This document shows, in pieces, positions 25,104 to 33,875 of a stretch of 64,000 bases of DNA. A program made the position numbers and the translations under genes. The DNA is taken from the NCBI GenBank assembly GCA_049997955.1, contig JAEBDY010000017.1:124001-188000 (forward strand). The letters run 5' to 3'. This DNA comes from Umezawaea sp049997955 (GTDB lineage Bacteria; Actinomycetota; Actinomycetes; Mycobacteriales; Pseudonocardiaceae). The notes under the pieces were generated by a model that was not told where the DNA came from, made no database searches, and saw only the letters and a program-made list of their open reading frames with translations. Position 1 is the first letter of the stretch, and each line of letters starts with the position of its first letter.

Positions 25104-26114
25104 TCACCCGGTCGCGATGTCCGGTTCGGGCTCCGCGGCCAGGTCCGCGTACGCCGACCGCAGCCGCAGTTCGGCGCCGGGGCCGGTGCCGATGGCGTCG
25201 AGGCCCAGCAGTGCTGCGCCGACGACCGGGGGCAGGTCGACCACGCGGATCCGGGCCAGCGGCGCGGACCCGGACAGGCGCTCCCGCACGGCACCGACAA
25301 CGATGTCGCCGGTCCCCGTGAGCACCCCGCCGCCGAGGACCACGTCCACCGGCTCCTCCAGCAGGTCGAGCCGCCGCAGGGACACCTCGGTGAGCACGGT
25401 GACCTCCTCGACCAGCCGTGCCACGACCTCCAGCGCCACCTGGTCACCGGTCGCGGCCACGTCGAACAGCACCTGGCACAGCGCGTGCTCGTCCGCGTCC
25501 GCCTCGCCGAAGTGGATGCGCTCCACGGCCTCCGCGACGGTCGTCGTCCCGAAGTGCGCGACCACGGCGGGCAGCAGCGCGGTGGGTGTGCCGCGGCCGT
25601 CCTCCGCTCGCACGGCGAGCCACAGCGCCTCGCTGCCGATGTGGCCGCCGCCGCCCCAGTCACCGGAGATCCGGCCCAGCGCGGGGAAGCGGTGGGTGCG
25701 GCCGTCCTTGGCCACGGCCACGCAGTTGATGCCCGCGCCGCACACCACCGCGACACCGATGCCGTCCGTGGTGCCGGCGCGCAGCAGCGCGAACGTGTCG
25801 TTGCCGACGACCGAGGTCTCCGACCAGCCGTGCCGCTCGATCTCCGCCTGGAGCTCCAGCTCCTCGCGCGGCAGGTCCGCGCCCGCGAGGTAGGCCGCCG
25901 TGTGCCTCGCCACCCGCTCGCTCGGGGACAGCCCAGCCTGCCGGGCCGCCTCGCGGACGAGCCCGTCGAACACCTCCAGGCTGCGCGGCAGGCCGACGTT
26001 CTGCGGAGAGGCGCCGGGCCCGCGCACCTGCGCGAGCACCTGCCCATCCGCGTCGACCAGCAACACGGCTGTCTTGCTGTTCCCGCCATCAATGGCGAGC
26101 ACCCGGTCGGTCAT
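25104..26114 (-). CDS. BadF/BadG-type sugar kinase (N-acetylglucosamine kinase-like)
   Basis: The 336-residue protein belongs to the ASKHA BadF/BadG/BcrA ATPase family, which includes N-acetylglucosamine and glucosamine kinases. Landmarks are the phosphate-1 loop LAIDGGNSKTAVLLVDADG, the phosphate-2 region VVCGAGINCVAVAKDG, GRISGDWGGGGHIGSEALW and the adenosine motif VDVVLGGGVLTG. It is the last gene of the ROK-ABC-GH4 operon, 51 bp after GH4, and probably phosphorylates a sugar freed or taken up by that system. The sugar is inferred only. Its 3' side abuts the tandem hairpins. Confidence 0.85.
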   Translation of the reverse strand: MTDRVLAIDGGNSKTAVLLVDADGQVLAQVRGPGASPQNVGLPRSLEVFDGLVREAARQAGLSPSERVARHTAAYLAGADLPREELELQAEIERHGWSETSVVGNDTFALLRAGTTDGIGVAVVCGAGINCVAVAKDGRTHRFPALGRISGDWGGGGHIGSEALWLAVRAEDGRGTPTALLPAVVAHFGTTTVAEAVERIHFGEADADEHALCQVLFDVAATGDQVALEVVARLVEEVTVLTEVSLRRLDLLEEPVDVVLGGGVLTGTGDIVVGAVRERLSGSAPLARIRVVDLPPVVGAALLGLDAIGTGPGAELRLRSAYADLAAEPEPDIATG

Positions 26115-26165
26115 GCGTCCAAGCTCCTCGTACGCCTGTGATTGATCAAGGGCGGTCGACTCCGG

Positions 26166-27434
26166 TCAGGAGTCCGCTGCCCACGGCAGGAAGTCCTCGT
26201 TCTGCGCGATCAACTCGTCGGCCAGTCGTTCCGCGGTGGTGTACTGCCCGATCAGCGGATGGGCCAGCAGCGCGGTCGCCACCCGGTCCCGTCCGCCGCG
26301 CACCGCGGCTTCCAGTGCCAGGTGCTCGTACCCCGTCACGTTCGCGATCAACCCCGCGAACAGCGGTTCCACGGGCTTGACCGGCAACGGCACCGCGCCC
26401 TCCGAGGTGACCGTGGCGGGCACCTCGATCACGGCGTCGTCCGGCAGGAACGGCAGCGTGCCGTCGTTGCGCACGTTCACCACGTGCCGCTCGGCACCCG
26501 TGCCGCCGGTGAGCGAGTGCACCAGCTGCACCGCCGCCTCCGAGTAGAAGGCGCCGCCGCGCTGGGCGAGCTGCTCGGGTTTGGTCACCACCGCGGGGTC
26601 CGCGTAGATGTCCATGAGCTCCTTCTCCACCGCCGCGACGGTGTCCGCCCGCGGCACCTCGACCTTCTGCTTCTCCACGACCTCGTCGTGGTTGTAGAAG
26701 TAGTTGAGGTAGTAGGAGGGCACGGCGTTGATGCGGCGCATGAGCGGCAGCGGCAGCCGCATGTGCTCGGCGAGGTCGTCGCCGTGCTCACCCAGCAGCT
26801 CCGGCAGCCGGTCGACACCGTCGACCACCACGCCGCGCACCCACGTCAGGTGGTTGAGGCCGACGTGCTCCAACCGCACCGCGTCCGCGTGGACCCCGAG
26901 CTGGGCCGCGGCCCAGCGCTGGAAGCCGATGGCCACGTTGCACAGCCCGACCGCGCGGTGCCCGGCCTGCTGGAGCGCGCGGGTCACGATGCCGACCGGG
27001 TTGGTGAAGTTGACGATCCACGTGTCCGGCCCGGCGACGGCCCGCACCCGGTCGGCGATGTCCAGCACCACGGGCACGGTCCGCAACGCCTTCGCGAGCC
27101 CGCCCGCCCCGGTGGTCTCCTGGCCGACGCACCCGCAGGACAGCGGGAACGTCTCGTCGGTCCGCCGCGCCGCCTGACCACCGACGCGCAACTGCAACAG
27201 CACGGCCGCGGCCCCGTCGACCCCTTCCTCCAGGTTCGCGGTGGTCGTGATCCTGGCCGGGTGACCCGCGTGCGCCAGCAACCGCTGGGTGAACGGGCCG
27301 ATGACCGACAGGCGGTGCGCGTCCGGGTCGACCAGGACGATCTCGTCCACGTCGAGGCTGGTGCGGCGGCCTGCGATGCCGTCGATCAGCTCCGGCGTGT
27401 AGGTCGAGCCGCCTCCGACAACGGTGAGCTTCAT
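26166..27434 (-). CDS. GH4 family 6-phospho-beta-glucosidase-like enzyme
   Basis: This 422-residue protein is a glycoside hydrolase family 4 enzyme. The family uses NAD+, a divalent metal and a redox-elimination mechanism. Visible motifs are the Rossmann start MKLTVVGGGSTYTPELIDG, CGCVGQETTGAGG, NFTNPVGIVTRALQ, the metal-binding Cys segment LCNVAIGFQRW and the His segment GLNHLTWVRG. It probably hydrolyses a phosphorylated beta-disaccharide in the cytosol. ATG at 27434 has GGAG 5 bp ahead. It is separated from the transporter genes by the inserted TnpB element, which may have cut it off from the operon promoter. Confidence 0.9.
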   Translation of the reverse strand: MKLTVVGGGSTYTPELIDGIAGRRTSLDVDEIVLVDPDAHRLSVIGPFTQRLLAHAGHPARITTTANLEEGVDGAAAVLLQLRVGGQAARRTDETFPLSCGCVGQETTGAGGLAKALRTVPVVLDIADRVRAVAGPDTWIVNFTNPVGIVTRALQQAGHRAVGLCNVAIGFQRWAAAQLGVHADAVRLEHVGLNHLTWVRGVVVDGVDRLPELLGEHGDDLAEHMRLPLPLMRRINAVPSYYLNYFYNHDEVVEKQKVEVPRADTVAAVEKELMDIYADPAVVTKPEQLAQRGGAFYSEAAVQLVHSLTGGTGAERHVVNVRNDGTLPFLPDDAVIEVPATVTSEGAVPLPVKPVEPLFAGLIANVTGYEHLALEAAVRGGRDRVATALLAHPLIGQYTTAERLADELIAQNEDFLPWAADS

Positions 27435-27544
27435 CGGAACTCCGATCGGTGGATAATCCGGCCCTCGGGTCGGGGAGGAGTCGGTCCGGGAAGGATTGAG
27501 TCCAAAGTGGACAGTCTGCTTCGGCATTCGCCGATAGACCGGAT

Positions 27545-28543
27545 AGTCTGGGCGATGTGTCGTAGGCGGTGGTCAAGCGTGCGTACCGCTATCGCTTCTA
27601 CCCCACCGCAGGGCAAGCGGTGGAGTTGTCGAGGACCTTCGGCTGCGTGCGGCTGGTCTACAACCGGGCGTTGGAGGTCCGCACCACCGCGTGGCGCAAG
27701 GAGCAGCGGAGGGTCGGCTATGCCGACACGTCGGCGTTGCTCACCGCGTGGAAGCAGGCCGACGAGCTCGGGTTCCTGAACGAGGTGTCGTCGGTGCCCT
27801 TGCAGCAGTGCCTGCGTCACCTGCAGAAGGCGTTCACCCGTTTCTTCGGCAAACACGGACTGACGTCCCTGATGACCTTCTCCACCGGAGAGAAGATCAC
27901 CAACCCGAGACACGAGCAACGTGAGCGGTTGGCGTTGGTCCGCGCGCAGCGGAACCTGGCGCGCAAGGCGAAGGGCTCGAACAATCGGGTCAAGGCGCGC
28001 ACCAGGGTTGCTCGCGTGCACGCTCGGATCGCCGACCGGCGGCGAGATCTGCTGCACAAGGTGACCACTCGACTCGTTCGTGAGAACCAAACGATCGTGA
28101 TCGAGGACCTGGCAGTGCGCAACATGGTCCGCAACCACAGCCTGGCCCGCGCGATCAGCGACGCGTCCTGGTCGGAGTTCCGGTCCATGCTGAGCTACAA
28201 GGCCGAGTGGTACGGCCGGTCGGTGGTCGTGGTGGACCGGTGGTACCCGTCCAGCAAAACCTGCTCGCACTGCGGGCGCCCGCTCGACGCGTTGCCGCTG
28301 GGTCTGCGGGAGTGGACCTGCCCCGGTTGTGGCGAGGTCCACGATCGGGATGTCAACGCCGCACGAAACATTCTGGCCGCCGGACGGGCGGTCGCAGCCC
28401 GTGGAGACGGAGTCAGACCGAACCGGCGCTAGTCGTCGGTGAGGCATCTGTCGGAACCTCCCTTCCGGGGGAGAGGAAACAGGAACTGTTCGCTGTGAAG
28501 CGGGCGGGAATCCCCAGTCCTTCAGGTCGGGGGAGGATGTCAA
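27545..28543 (+). mobile_element. IS200/IS605-type (tnpB-only) insertion
   Basis: The element lies between the permease stop and the GH4 gene, on the opposite strand to the operon. Its right end has the typical subterminal structure, AATCCCC...CTTCAGG...GGGGGAGGATGTCAA (about 28509-28543). It ends on TCAA, whose first three bases also serve as the stop codon of the permease on the minus strand. The left end is not resolved; I place it near 27545 by the loss of operon-like sequence. No tnpA is present, so it depends on a transposase elsewhere or is dead. Confidence 0.7.
27569..28432 (+). pseudogene. tnpB: TnpB with an internal deletion removing RuvC-I
   Basis: The 287-residue frame starts like a normal actinobacterial TnpB (MVKRAYRYRFYPTAGQAVEL; EVSSVPLQQCLRHLQKAF). 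It then jumps from FTRFFGKHG to LTSLMTFSTGEK. TnpB proteins are about 370-400 residues; the missing roughly 95 residues include the rest of the first lobe and the RuvC-I aspartate motif (usually GVDxG just before TSL). Retained are RuvC-II (IVIEDLAVRNM), the zinc finger CSHCG...CPGCG and RuvC-III (DRDVNAARNI). The frame is intact across the deletion. Without RuvC-I it should not cut DNA. It may be a relic or, less likely, a repurposed guide-RNA binder. Confidence 0.8.
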
Positions 28544-29433
28544 CCTTTGACTCCTGTGAAGGTAATGCCCCGCACGAAGGACTTCTGCGCGAAGAGGAAC
28601 AGCACCAGGACCGGGACCAGGACGAGAACGGTCGCGGCCATGGTGAGGTTCCACTGGGTCGTCCGGTGCATGCCTCGGAACGACGCGAGCGCGATGGACA
28701 GCGGCCAGCTGTCCTGGCGTTCGCCGACGTACAGCAGCGGTCCGAAGTAGTCGTTCCACGTGTAGAGGAACGTGAACAGCGACGCGGCGGCGATGCCCGG
28801 TTTGGTCATCGGCAGCAGGACGCGGTAGAGGATCTGGAACTCGTTGCAGCCGTCGATCCTGGCGGCGTCGAGGTAGTCCTCCGGGATGGTCAGGAAGAAC
28901 TGGCGCAGCAGGAAGATGCTGAACGCGTCGCCGACCAGGTAGGGCACGATCAGCGGCCACAGGGTTCCGGTGAGGCCGGCACTGGCCCACATGCTGTACA
29001 GCGGGACGGCGACGACCTGCGGCGGCAGCATCATGGCGGCGATCAGGAGCATGAACGCGGCGTTGCCGCCGCGGAACTTGAAGCGCGCCATGGCGTACGC
29101 CGCCGGGATGCTGGAGGCCAGCATCCCGAGGGTCGCGACACCCGAGTACAGCAGCGAGTTGCCGAGGTAGGTCAGCATCGGGGCTCGTTCGAACACCGAC
29201 GCGAAGTTCTCGAAGTGCCACTCGGTCGGCCACATGTTCGCCGTGAGCGCCTGCTGGTCGGACATCACCGAGGTGAGGAACACGAACAGCAGCGGAACGG
29301 TGAAGACCACGCCCATGACGAGCGCGATGCTGTGCACCGCGATCCAGTTCAGCAGCTGGGCCTTGTTCTTGCGCCGCCGGGGGACCGGCTTCGCCGGGAG
29401 GACCTCCGGGGGTTCGCTGAGCAGAGCGGTCAT
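28540..29433 (-). CDS. ABC sugar transporter permease (MalG type)
   Basis: The 297-residue inner-membrane permease has six predicted helices and the EAA loop EDYLDAARIDGCNEFQILYRVLLPM, which contacts the ATPase. The end FVRGITFTGVKG is typical of MalG-type carbohydrate permeases. It pairs with the upstream MalF-type permease (1-bp overlap, TGATG) and the lipoprotein. No ATPase is encoded here, so a shared MsiK-type ATPase is likely. The stop codon coincides with the right end of the inserted tnpB element, yet the C-terminus looks complete. Confidence 0.93.
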   Translation of the reverse strand: MTALLSEPPEVLPAKPVPRRRKNKAQLLNWIAVHSIALVMGVVFTVPLLFVFLTSVMSDQQALTANMWPTEWHFENFASVFERAPMLTYLGNSLLYSGVATLGMLASSIPAAYAMARFKFRGGNAAFMLLIAAMMLPPQVVAVPLYSMWASAGLTGTLWPLIVPYLVGDAFSIFLLRQFFLTIPEDYLDAARIDGCNEFQILYRVLLPMTKPGIAAASLFTFLYTWNDYFGPLLYVGERQDSWPLSIALASFRGMHRTTQWNLTMAATVLVLVPVLVLFLFAQKSFVRGITFTGVKG

Positions 29434-30431
29434 CAGCTCCTCGCCTCCTCGGAGTTCGCGGCGCGCAGCTGGCGGATCAGGATCGCGGTGAAGGCGAAGG
29501 ACACGACGAACAGCACCACGGCCATCGCCGACGCGTAGCCCATGTGGTAGGCCCGGAAACCCTGCTGGTAGAGCCAAATCGGGAACGTGAGCGTCGAGTT
29601 GTTCGGGTAGCCCATGACCTGGCTGTTGCCGACCATGCCCGCCGACCCCGACGCCACCGACCCGGCGACGACCGCCTGGGTGAAGTACTGGAGGGCGAAG
29701 ATCACCGAGTTGACCACCCCGAACAGCAGCACTGGCGCGATCGTCGGCAGCGTGATCTTGCGGAACTGCATGACCGGCCCCGCGCCGTCGAGCTGCGCGG
29801 CCTCGTAGAGCTCCTTGGGCACGTCCAGGATCGCGGCCAGGATGATGATCATGATCTCGCCGGAGCCCCACAGCGTGAGCAGCGTCAGCGCGGGCTTCGC
29901 CATGGCCGGGTCGTTGAACCACAGCGGCCCGTCGATGCCGAACCAGCCGAGCACCGTGTTCACCGGGCCGGTGCCGGGGTTGAACACGAAGACGAACGTC
30001 AACGTGGCCGCGACCGGCGGGACCAGCGAAGGCAGGTAGCAGAGGGTGCGGAGCAGGCTGTTGCCCGTCGTCACCCGCGCCAGGACCGAAGCGACGCCGA
30101 GCCCGAACGCCACCCGCAGGGTCGTGATCACCACGACCAGCCACAGCGTGTTCATCGCCGCGACCTTGACCACCGGATCACCGGTGAACAGGTACACGAA
30201 GTTGCGGAAGCCGACGAAGTCCGCCGTGTCGAGCCCGTTGTAGTTGGTCAACGAGAAGTAGACCGTGGCCAGCAGCGGGTAGATGAAGAACACCGTGACA
30301 CCGATCGCCCACGGCGCCAGGAAGAGGATCACCCACTTGCGGTTGCGGCCGCGGACCCGAGCCCGCCCCCGAACGGGGGCGGGTCGGGAGGTCGCGGTCC
30401 CCGCTGCCCGACCGGGCAGAGTCGCGGTCAC
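29433..30431 (-). CDS. ABC sugar transporter permease (MalF type)
   Basis: A 332-residue permease with an Arg/Pro-rich cytosolic N-terminus, a first helix (WVILFLAPWAIGVTVFFIYPL), five further helices and the EAA loop PKELYEAAQLDGAGPVMQFRKI. It forms the membrane channel with the next gene. GTG at 30431 lies 10 bp after the binding-protein stop. Operon order (regulator, binding protein, MalF-type, MalG-type) is the usual one for carbohydrate uptake family 1 systems. Confidence 0.93.
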   Translation of the reverse strand: MTATLPGRAAGTATSRPAPVRGRARVRGRNRKWVILFLAPWAIGVTVFFIYPLLATVYFSLTNYNGLDTADFVGFRNFVYLFTGDPVVKVAAMNTLWLVVVITTLRVAFGLGVASVLARVTTGNSLLRTLCYLPSLVPPVAATLTFVFVFNPGTGPVNTVLGWFGIDGPLWFNDPAMAKPALTLLTLWGSGEIMIIILAAILDVPKELYEAAQLDGAGPVMQFRKITLPTIAPVLLFGVVNSVIFALQYFTQAVVAGSVASGSAGMVGNSQVMGYPNNSTLTFPIWLYQQGFRAYHMGYASAMAVVLFVVSFAFTAILIRQLRAANSEEARS

Positions 30432-30441
30432 GGTGCCGACC

Positions 30442-31782
30442 TCACTTGCCCAGGGCCTTGGCGTCGTCGATCTGCTTGTCCAGCGCGGTCAGGCCCGTGC
30501 CGAGGTCGGGCGCGGTGCCGGTCTGCCAGGACTCGCTGAAGTCGGACACGATCTTGAGGTACTGGTCGCCGATGGTGCTGGCGGGGTTGGACGTCAGGTT
30601 CTTGTTCTGGAAGGCGTCCAGGAACGGCTTGAACGTGTCGCCGAGCTTCAGGTCCGGGCTGCTCAGCGAGGTCTTGGTGCTGGGCACGTTGTGCAGGCCG
30701 TTCGCCAGGCCGACCAGCGCGTCGGTGTCCGAGGTCAGGTACTTGACCAGGTCCCACGCCGCGCCGGGGTTCTTGGCGCCCTTGGGGATGCCGATGATCG
30801 TGCCGGTCGTGTAGCCGCCGCCGTGGTTCTCCGGCTTCGACGTGGGGAGGGTCGCCGTGCCGTAGTTCAGCGCGGGGGTCTGGTCCGCGATGAACGCCGT
30901 GCGGTACTCGCCGTCGATCGCCATGGCGACCTTGCCTGCGTGGAAACCGTTGTCGGCGCTGTACTCCTGGCCGAGACCGGCGGTGAACTTCTGCAGGTTC
31001 TCCCACCCGTAGAAGTCGACGAGCTCCTTCTGCCAGGCGTACATGTCCTTCCAGCCCTGGTCCTGGCCCAGGATGGACTTGCCGTCCTTGTCGACCCACT
31101 TCGCGTTGAACATGGTCGCCACGATCTGCGGCTTGAACGCGTAGAAACCCATCTGCGGCAGGAAACCCGCGACCGCGATCGAGCCGTCGGGGTTCTTGAC
31201 GGTCGTCTTCTTCGCGTAGTCCAGCAGTTCGGCCGTGGTCTTCGGCGGGCCGCTCAGACCGGCCGCGGCGAGCAGGTCCTTGTTGTAGTAGAGGCCGTAG
31301 ACGTCGGCCAGCATCGGCAGCGCGACGCGCTTGCCGTCGTACTCGGTGTAGTCGCGCACCGCCTGGGGGATGTCGTCCAGGTCGTAGCTGTCCCGCTCGA
31401 TGTACGGCTTCAGGTCCTGCCACGCGCCGCTGGACGCGAACTGGCCGATGTTGTCCGTGGTGAACGAGATCGCCACGTCCGGCGGGTTGCCGCTGCGGAT
31501 CGACTGGGTGATCTTGTCGTCGTCCTGGCTGCCCTGGTTCTCGATGGTGACGTTGGAGTGCTTGCCGTGGTACTTGTCCAGCGCTTCCTTGAGGATCCCC
31601 AGTTCCCGGTCGGAGAAGTTGCTCCAGACCTGGACCGTCACCGCCTGGTCCGCGCCGGGCGCGGCCGCGGGACCTGAGGCCGCTCCGCCGCCCGCGGTGC
31701 ACGCGGCGGCCATCACGCCCGCCGCGGCGATGATCAGTGCTGACCGGAAGCGAAGCCGCGAACGGCCTGGCCTGGTGCGCAT
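30442..31782 (-). CDS. Extracellular sugar-binding lipoprotein
   Basis: This 446-residue family 1 solute-binding protein has a signal peptide (RFRSALIIAAAGVMAAAC) with lipidated Cys near residue 28 and the typical VQVWSNFSDRELGILKEAL start of the mature domain. Also present are NPPDVAISFTTDN and the hinge region VGLANGLHNVPS. It captures the sugar for the two permeases that follow. ATG at 31782 has AGGAGGG at good spacing. It starts 17 bp after the ROK gene. The ligand cannot be read from sequence; a beta-disaccharide is suggested by the GH4 gene. Confidence 0.92.
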   Translation of the reverse strand: MRTRPGRSRLRFRSALIIAAAGVMAAACTAGGGAASGPAAAPGADQAVTVQVWSNFSDRELGILKEALDKYHGKHSNVTIENQGSQDDDKITQSIRSGNPPDVAISFTTDNIGQFASSGAWQDLKPYIERDSYDLDDIPQAVRDYTEYDGKRVALPMLADVYGLYYNKDLLAAAGLSGPPKTTAELLDYAKKTTVKNPDGSIAVAGFLPQMGFYAFKPQIVATMFNAKWVDKDGKSILGQDQGWKDMYAWQKELVDFYGWENLQKFTAGLGQEYSADNGFHAGKVAMAIDGEYRTAFIADQTPALNYGTATLPTSKPENHGGGYTTGTIIGIPKGAKNPGAAWDLVKYLTSDTDALVGLANGLHNVPSTKTSLSSPDLKLGDTFKPFLDAFQNKNLTSNPASTIGDQYLKIVSDFSESWQTGTAPDLGTGLTALDKQIDDAKALGK

Positions 31783-31799
31783 TGGCCCTCCTGGGTGGT

Positions 31800-33041
31800 T
31801 CAACGGTGGGTGGGGTGGCCGAACTCGACGGCCGCGTTGCCGTGGTGGGGACCTCGGAAGGGTTCGGTCGTGGCGGCTGGAAGGCCGAACACCTGTTCCC
31901 TGGCAACGGAAAGAGCCGTGTGCAGTGCGCCGGAGCGCACCGGCTTCCCGGTGACCAGGGCGAGTTGGACGGGGGTGCGGGGCACCACCAGTCGGCGGAT
32001 CTCCGCCGAGACGAGGTCGACGAGCGTCGTGCCACCCGCCTGGGCCACGTCGCCGGAGAGGAGGACCAGCTGCGGGTCGAGGACGCTGATCACGCCCGCC
32101 ACGCCCGTGGCGATGCGGCGGGCCAGGTCGATCAGGAACTCGCGGCCCGCGGGGCCCGAGCTGAGCGCCTTGCGGACCGCGCTCTCGCCGGTGCGCGCGG
32201 CCACGCCGTGGGCGCGGGCCAGGCGGACCAGCGCGCCGTTGTCCATGAGTTCGCCGAAGGTGCCGCCGGTGCGGTCGGTGCCGGTCTCGGCGTGGGCGCG
32301 GTCGGGGATCTGCAGGCCGTCGATCTCGCCCGCGCCGCCGGTCGCGCCCCTGATCAGCACGCCGTTGACGACCACGGCCGCGCCGACCGCGTCCGCGGGC
32401 CAGATGAGGACGAAGTCGCGGACCTCGGTCGCCCGACCGGCGATCATCTCCTCGACCGCCACCAGGTTGACGTCGTTCTCGACGGTCACGGAGGTGCCCA
32501 GGAGGCCGTGCAGCTCTTCGAGCAGGTCGAAGCCGCCCCAGCCGGGCATGTGGGGGGCGTAGGCCAGCTTGCCGGTGGCCGGGTCCACCGCGCCGGGGCT
32601 GCCCACGACCACGTGGTGCAGCGCGTCCGGCGTGAGGCCCGCCTGGCCCGCGGCCTTGCTGACGGCGCTGTGGAAGGCCTCCAGGACCTCCGCCTTGCCC
32701 GCCTTCGGCATCGGCGCCCGGTGTTCGGTGAGCAGCGCGCCGGAGATGTCGGCGATGGCCACGTCCACGTTGTCCGGGGTGAGGTCGACCGCCGCCACGT
32801 GCGCCAGAGCGCCGTTGACGGACCAGAGCTGCGCCCTCGGACCTCGGCCGCCGCCGCGCAAACCGTTGCGCAGGACGGTGTGCGACTCCTCGAGGCGCGT
32901 GAGCAGCTGCGCTGTCGCCGGCTTGGAGAGGCCGATCAGGCCCTCCAGCTCGGCCCTCGTGAGGGGACCGTTGCGGAGCAGCGCCTCGATGGCCGCGCGG
33001 TCGTTGATCTCGCGCAGCAGCCGCGGGCTTCCGGATCGCAT
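31800..33041 (-). CDS. ROK family transcriptional regulator
   Basis: The 413-residue protein has an N-terminal winged helix (GPLTRAELEGLIGLSKPATAQLLTRLEE) and a ROK sugar-kinase-like domain (AVDLTPDNVDVAIADISG; VVVGSPGAVDPATGKL; VTVENDVNLVAVEEM). The ROK zinc motif with its cysteines is absent: the region GEIDGLQIPDRAHAETG has none, so the fold is stabilised otherwise and kinase activity is unlikely. It heads the ABC/GH4/kinase operon and probably represses it until its sugar appears. ATG at 33041; a GTCTG...CAGAC dyad lies just upstream at 33051-33069. Confidence 0.9.
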   Translation of the reverse strand: MRSGSPRLLREINDRAAIEALLRNGPLTRAELEGLIGLSKPATAQLLTRLEESHTVLRNGLRGGGRGPRAQLWSVNGALAHVAAVDLTPDNVDVAIADISGALLTEHRAPMPKAGKAEVLEAFHSAVSKAAGQAGLTPDALHHVVVGSPGAVDPATGKLAYAPHMPGWGGFDLLEELHGLLGTSVTVENDVNLVAVEEMIAGRATEVRDFVLIWPADAVGAAVVVNGVLIRGATGGAGEIDGLQIPDRAHAETGTDRTGGTFGELMDNGALVRLARAHGVAARTGESAVRKALSSGPAGREFLIDLARRIATGVAGVISVLDPQLVLLSGDVAQAGGTTLVDLVSAEIRRLVVPRTPVQLALVTGKPVRSGALHTALSVAREQVFGLPAATTEPFRGPHHGNAAVEFGHPTHR

Positions 33042-33050
33042 CGGCTCTCC

Positions 33051-33069
33051 TGTCTGTTAACTTTCCAGA
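33051..33069. promoter_or_regulatory. Candidate ROK operator
   Basis: GTCTGTTAACTTTCCAGAC has 5-bp dyad arms around an AT-rich centre, 10 bp ahead of the ROK start. TTAACTTT centres are common in ROK targets. Only one copy is seen, so support is modest. Confidence 0.35.
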
Positions 33070-33143
33070 CGATTTCGGGCAACCGTAGTGAGGGGGTTTC
33101 CCTTCGTCAATGCTCTTGCCGAACGCTGATGCGGGTCCGTTAC

Positions 33144-33170
33144 CTGGGTTAGGCTTGCCTAAGGCAAGCT
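33144..33170. promoter_or_regulatory. Candidate IdeR/DmdR iron box
   Basis: TTAGGCTTGCCTAA (33149-33162) matches 12 of 14 positions of the right part of the 19-bp iron box TTAGGTTAGGCTAACCTAA. With the five bases before it, 15 of 19 match. A second dyad, GCTTGCC-TAA-GGCAAGC (33154-33170), overlaps it. It lies directly upstream of the DUF3159 start. Confidence 0.45.
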
Positions 33171-33171
33171 G

Positions 33172-33822
33172 GTGGACATGACCGAGACCCGTCAGGAGTC
33201 GCTGGCCGAACTGCTGGGCGGCCGGGGTGGGGCGCTGGACGCCTCGCTGCCCCCCGTCGCCTTCGTGGCCGGGTGGCTGCTGGCCGGGCAGTCCGTCGTG
33301 GTGGGGGCCTGGGCCGCGGTCCTGAGCGGTGCGGTCATCGGGGTCGTGCGGCTCATCCGCGGTGAACGGCCCCGCGCGGCCCTGGTGAGCGTGGCGATGG
33401 TCGTCGCGGCGGCGCTGGTCGCCCTGCACACCGGGCGTGCCGAGGACTTCTTCCTGGTGCAGCTGCTGTCCAACGCGGCCAGCGCGCTGCTGTGGGCGGC
33501 GAGCATCGTGGTGCGGTGGCCGCTGCTCGGAGTGGTCGTCGGGATCGTGGTGGGGCAGAGGACCCGGTGGCGGCAAGACCCGGACCTGGTTCGGGCCTAC
33601 GGGATCGCCAGTTGGGCGTGGGTGGGGCAGTACGTGGTGCGGGTGGTCGTCTTCGGGGCGTTGTGGTTCGCGGGGCAGGTTGTGGCGTTGGGAGTGGCGC
33701 GGGCCGTGCTGACGTGGCCGTTGCAGGCGGTGTGCCTGGCGGTTTCGTGGTGGTTGTTGCAGAGGGTTTTGCCCGAGGGGCATCCTGGGGTGCGGCATCC
33801 GCGGGTGGGCGGGGTTTCGTAG
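33172..33822 (+). CDS. DUF3159 family membrane protein
   Basis: This 216-residue protein has the actinobacterial DUF3159 pattern. A short N-terminus (ESLAELLGGRGGALDASLPP) is followed by about six membrane helices, with WRQDPDLVRAYGIASWAWVGQYVVRV and a C-terminal PEGHPGVRHPR tail. Its function is unknown. GTG at 33172 has AAGG 7 bp ahead; ATG at 33178 is the alternative. The candidate iron box overlaps the promoter or leader region, so iron control is possible. The next gene is convergent. Confidence 0.82.
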   Translation: MDMTETRQESLAELLGGRGGALDASLPPVAFVAGWLLAGQSVVVGAWAAVLSGAVIGVVRLIRGERPRAALVSVAMVVAAALVALHTGRAEDFFLVQLLSNAASALLWAASIVVRWPLLGVVVGIVVGQRTRWRQDPDLVRAYGIASWAWVGQYVVRVVVFGALWFAGQVVALGVARAVLTWPLQAVCLAVSWWLLQRVLPEGHPGVRHPRVGGVS

Positions 33823-33875
33823 TTGGGTCTTTGTGGGTCCTGTCTAGTGGGGTTACCCCGATTTTTCATTGTCTC

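Noticed and set aside
27500..27512. GTCCAAAGTGGAC palindrome as operator of the GH4 gene
   Set aside because: The same type of palindrome also occurs inside unrelated coding sequence (about 45758 and 58687), so it is probably a common sequence in this genome.
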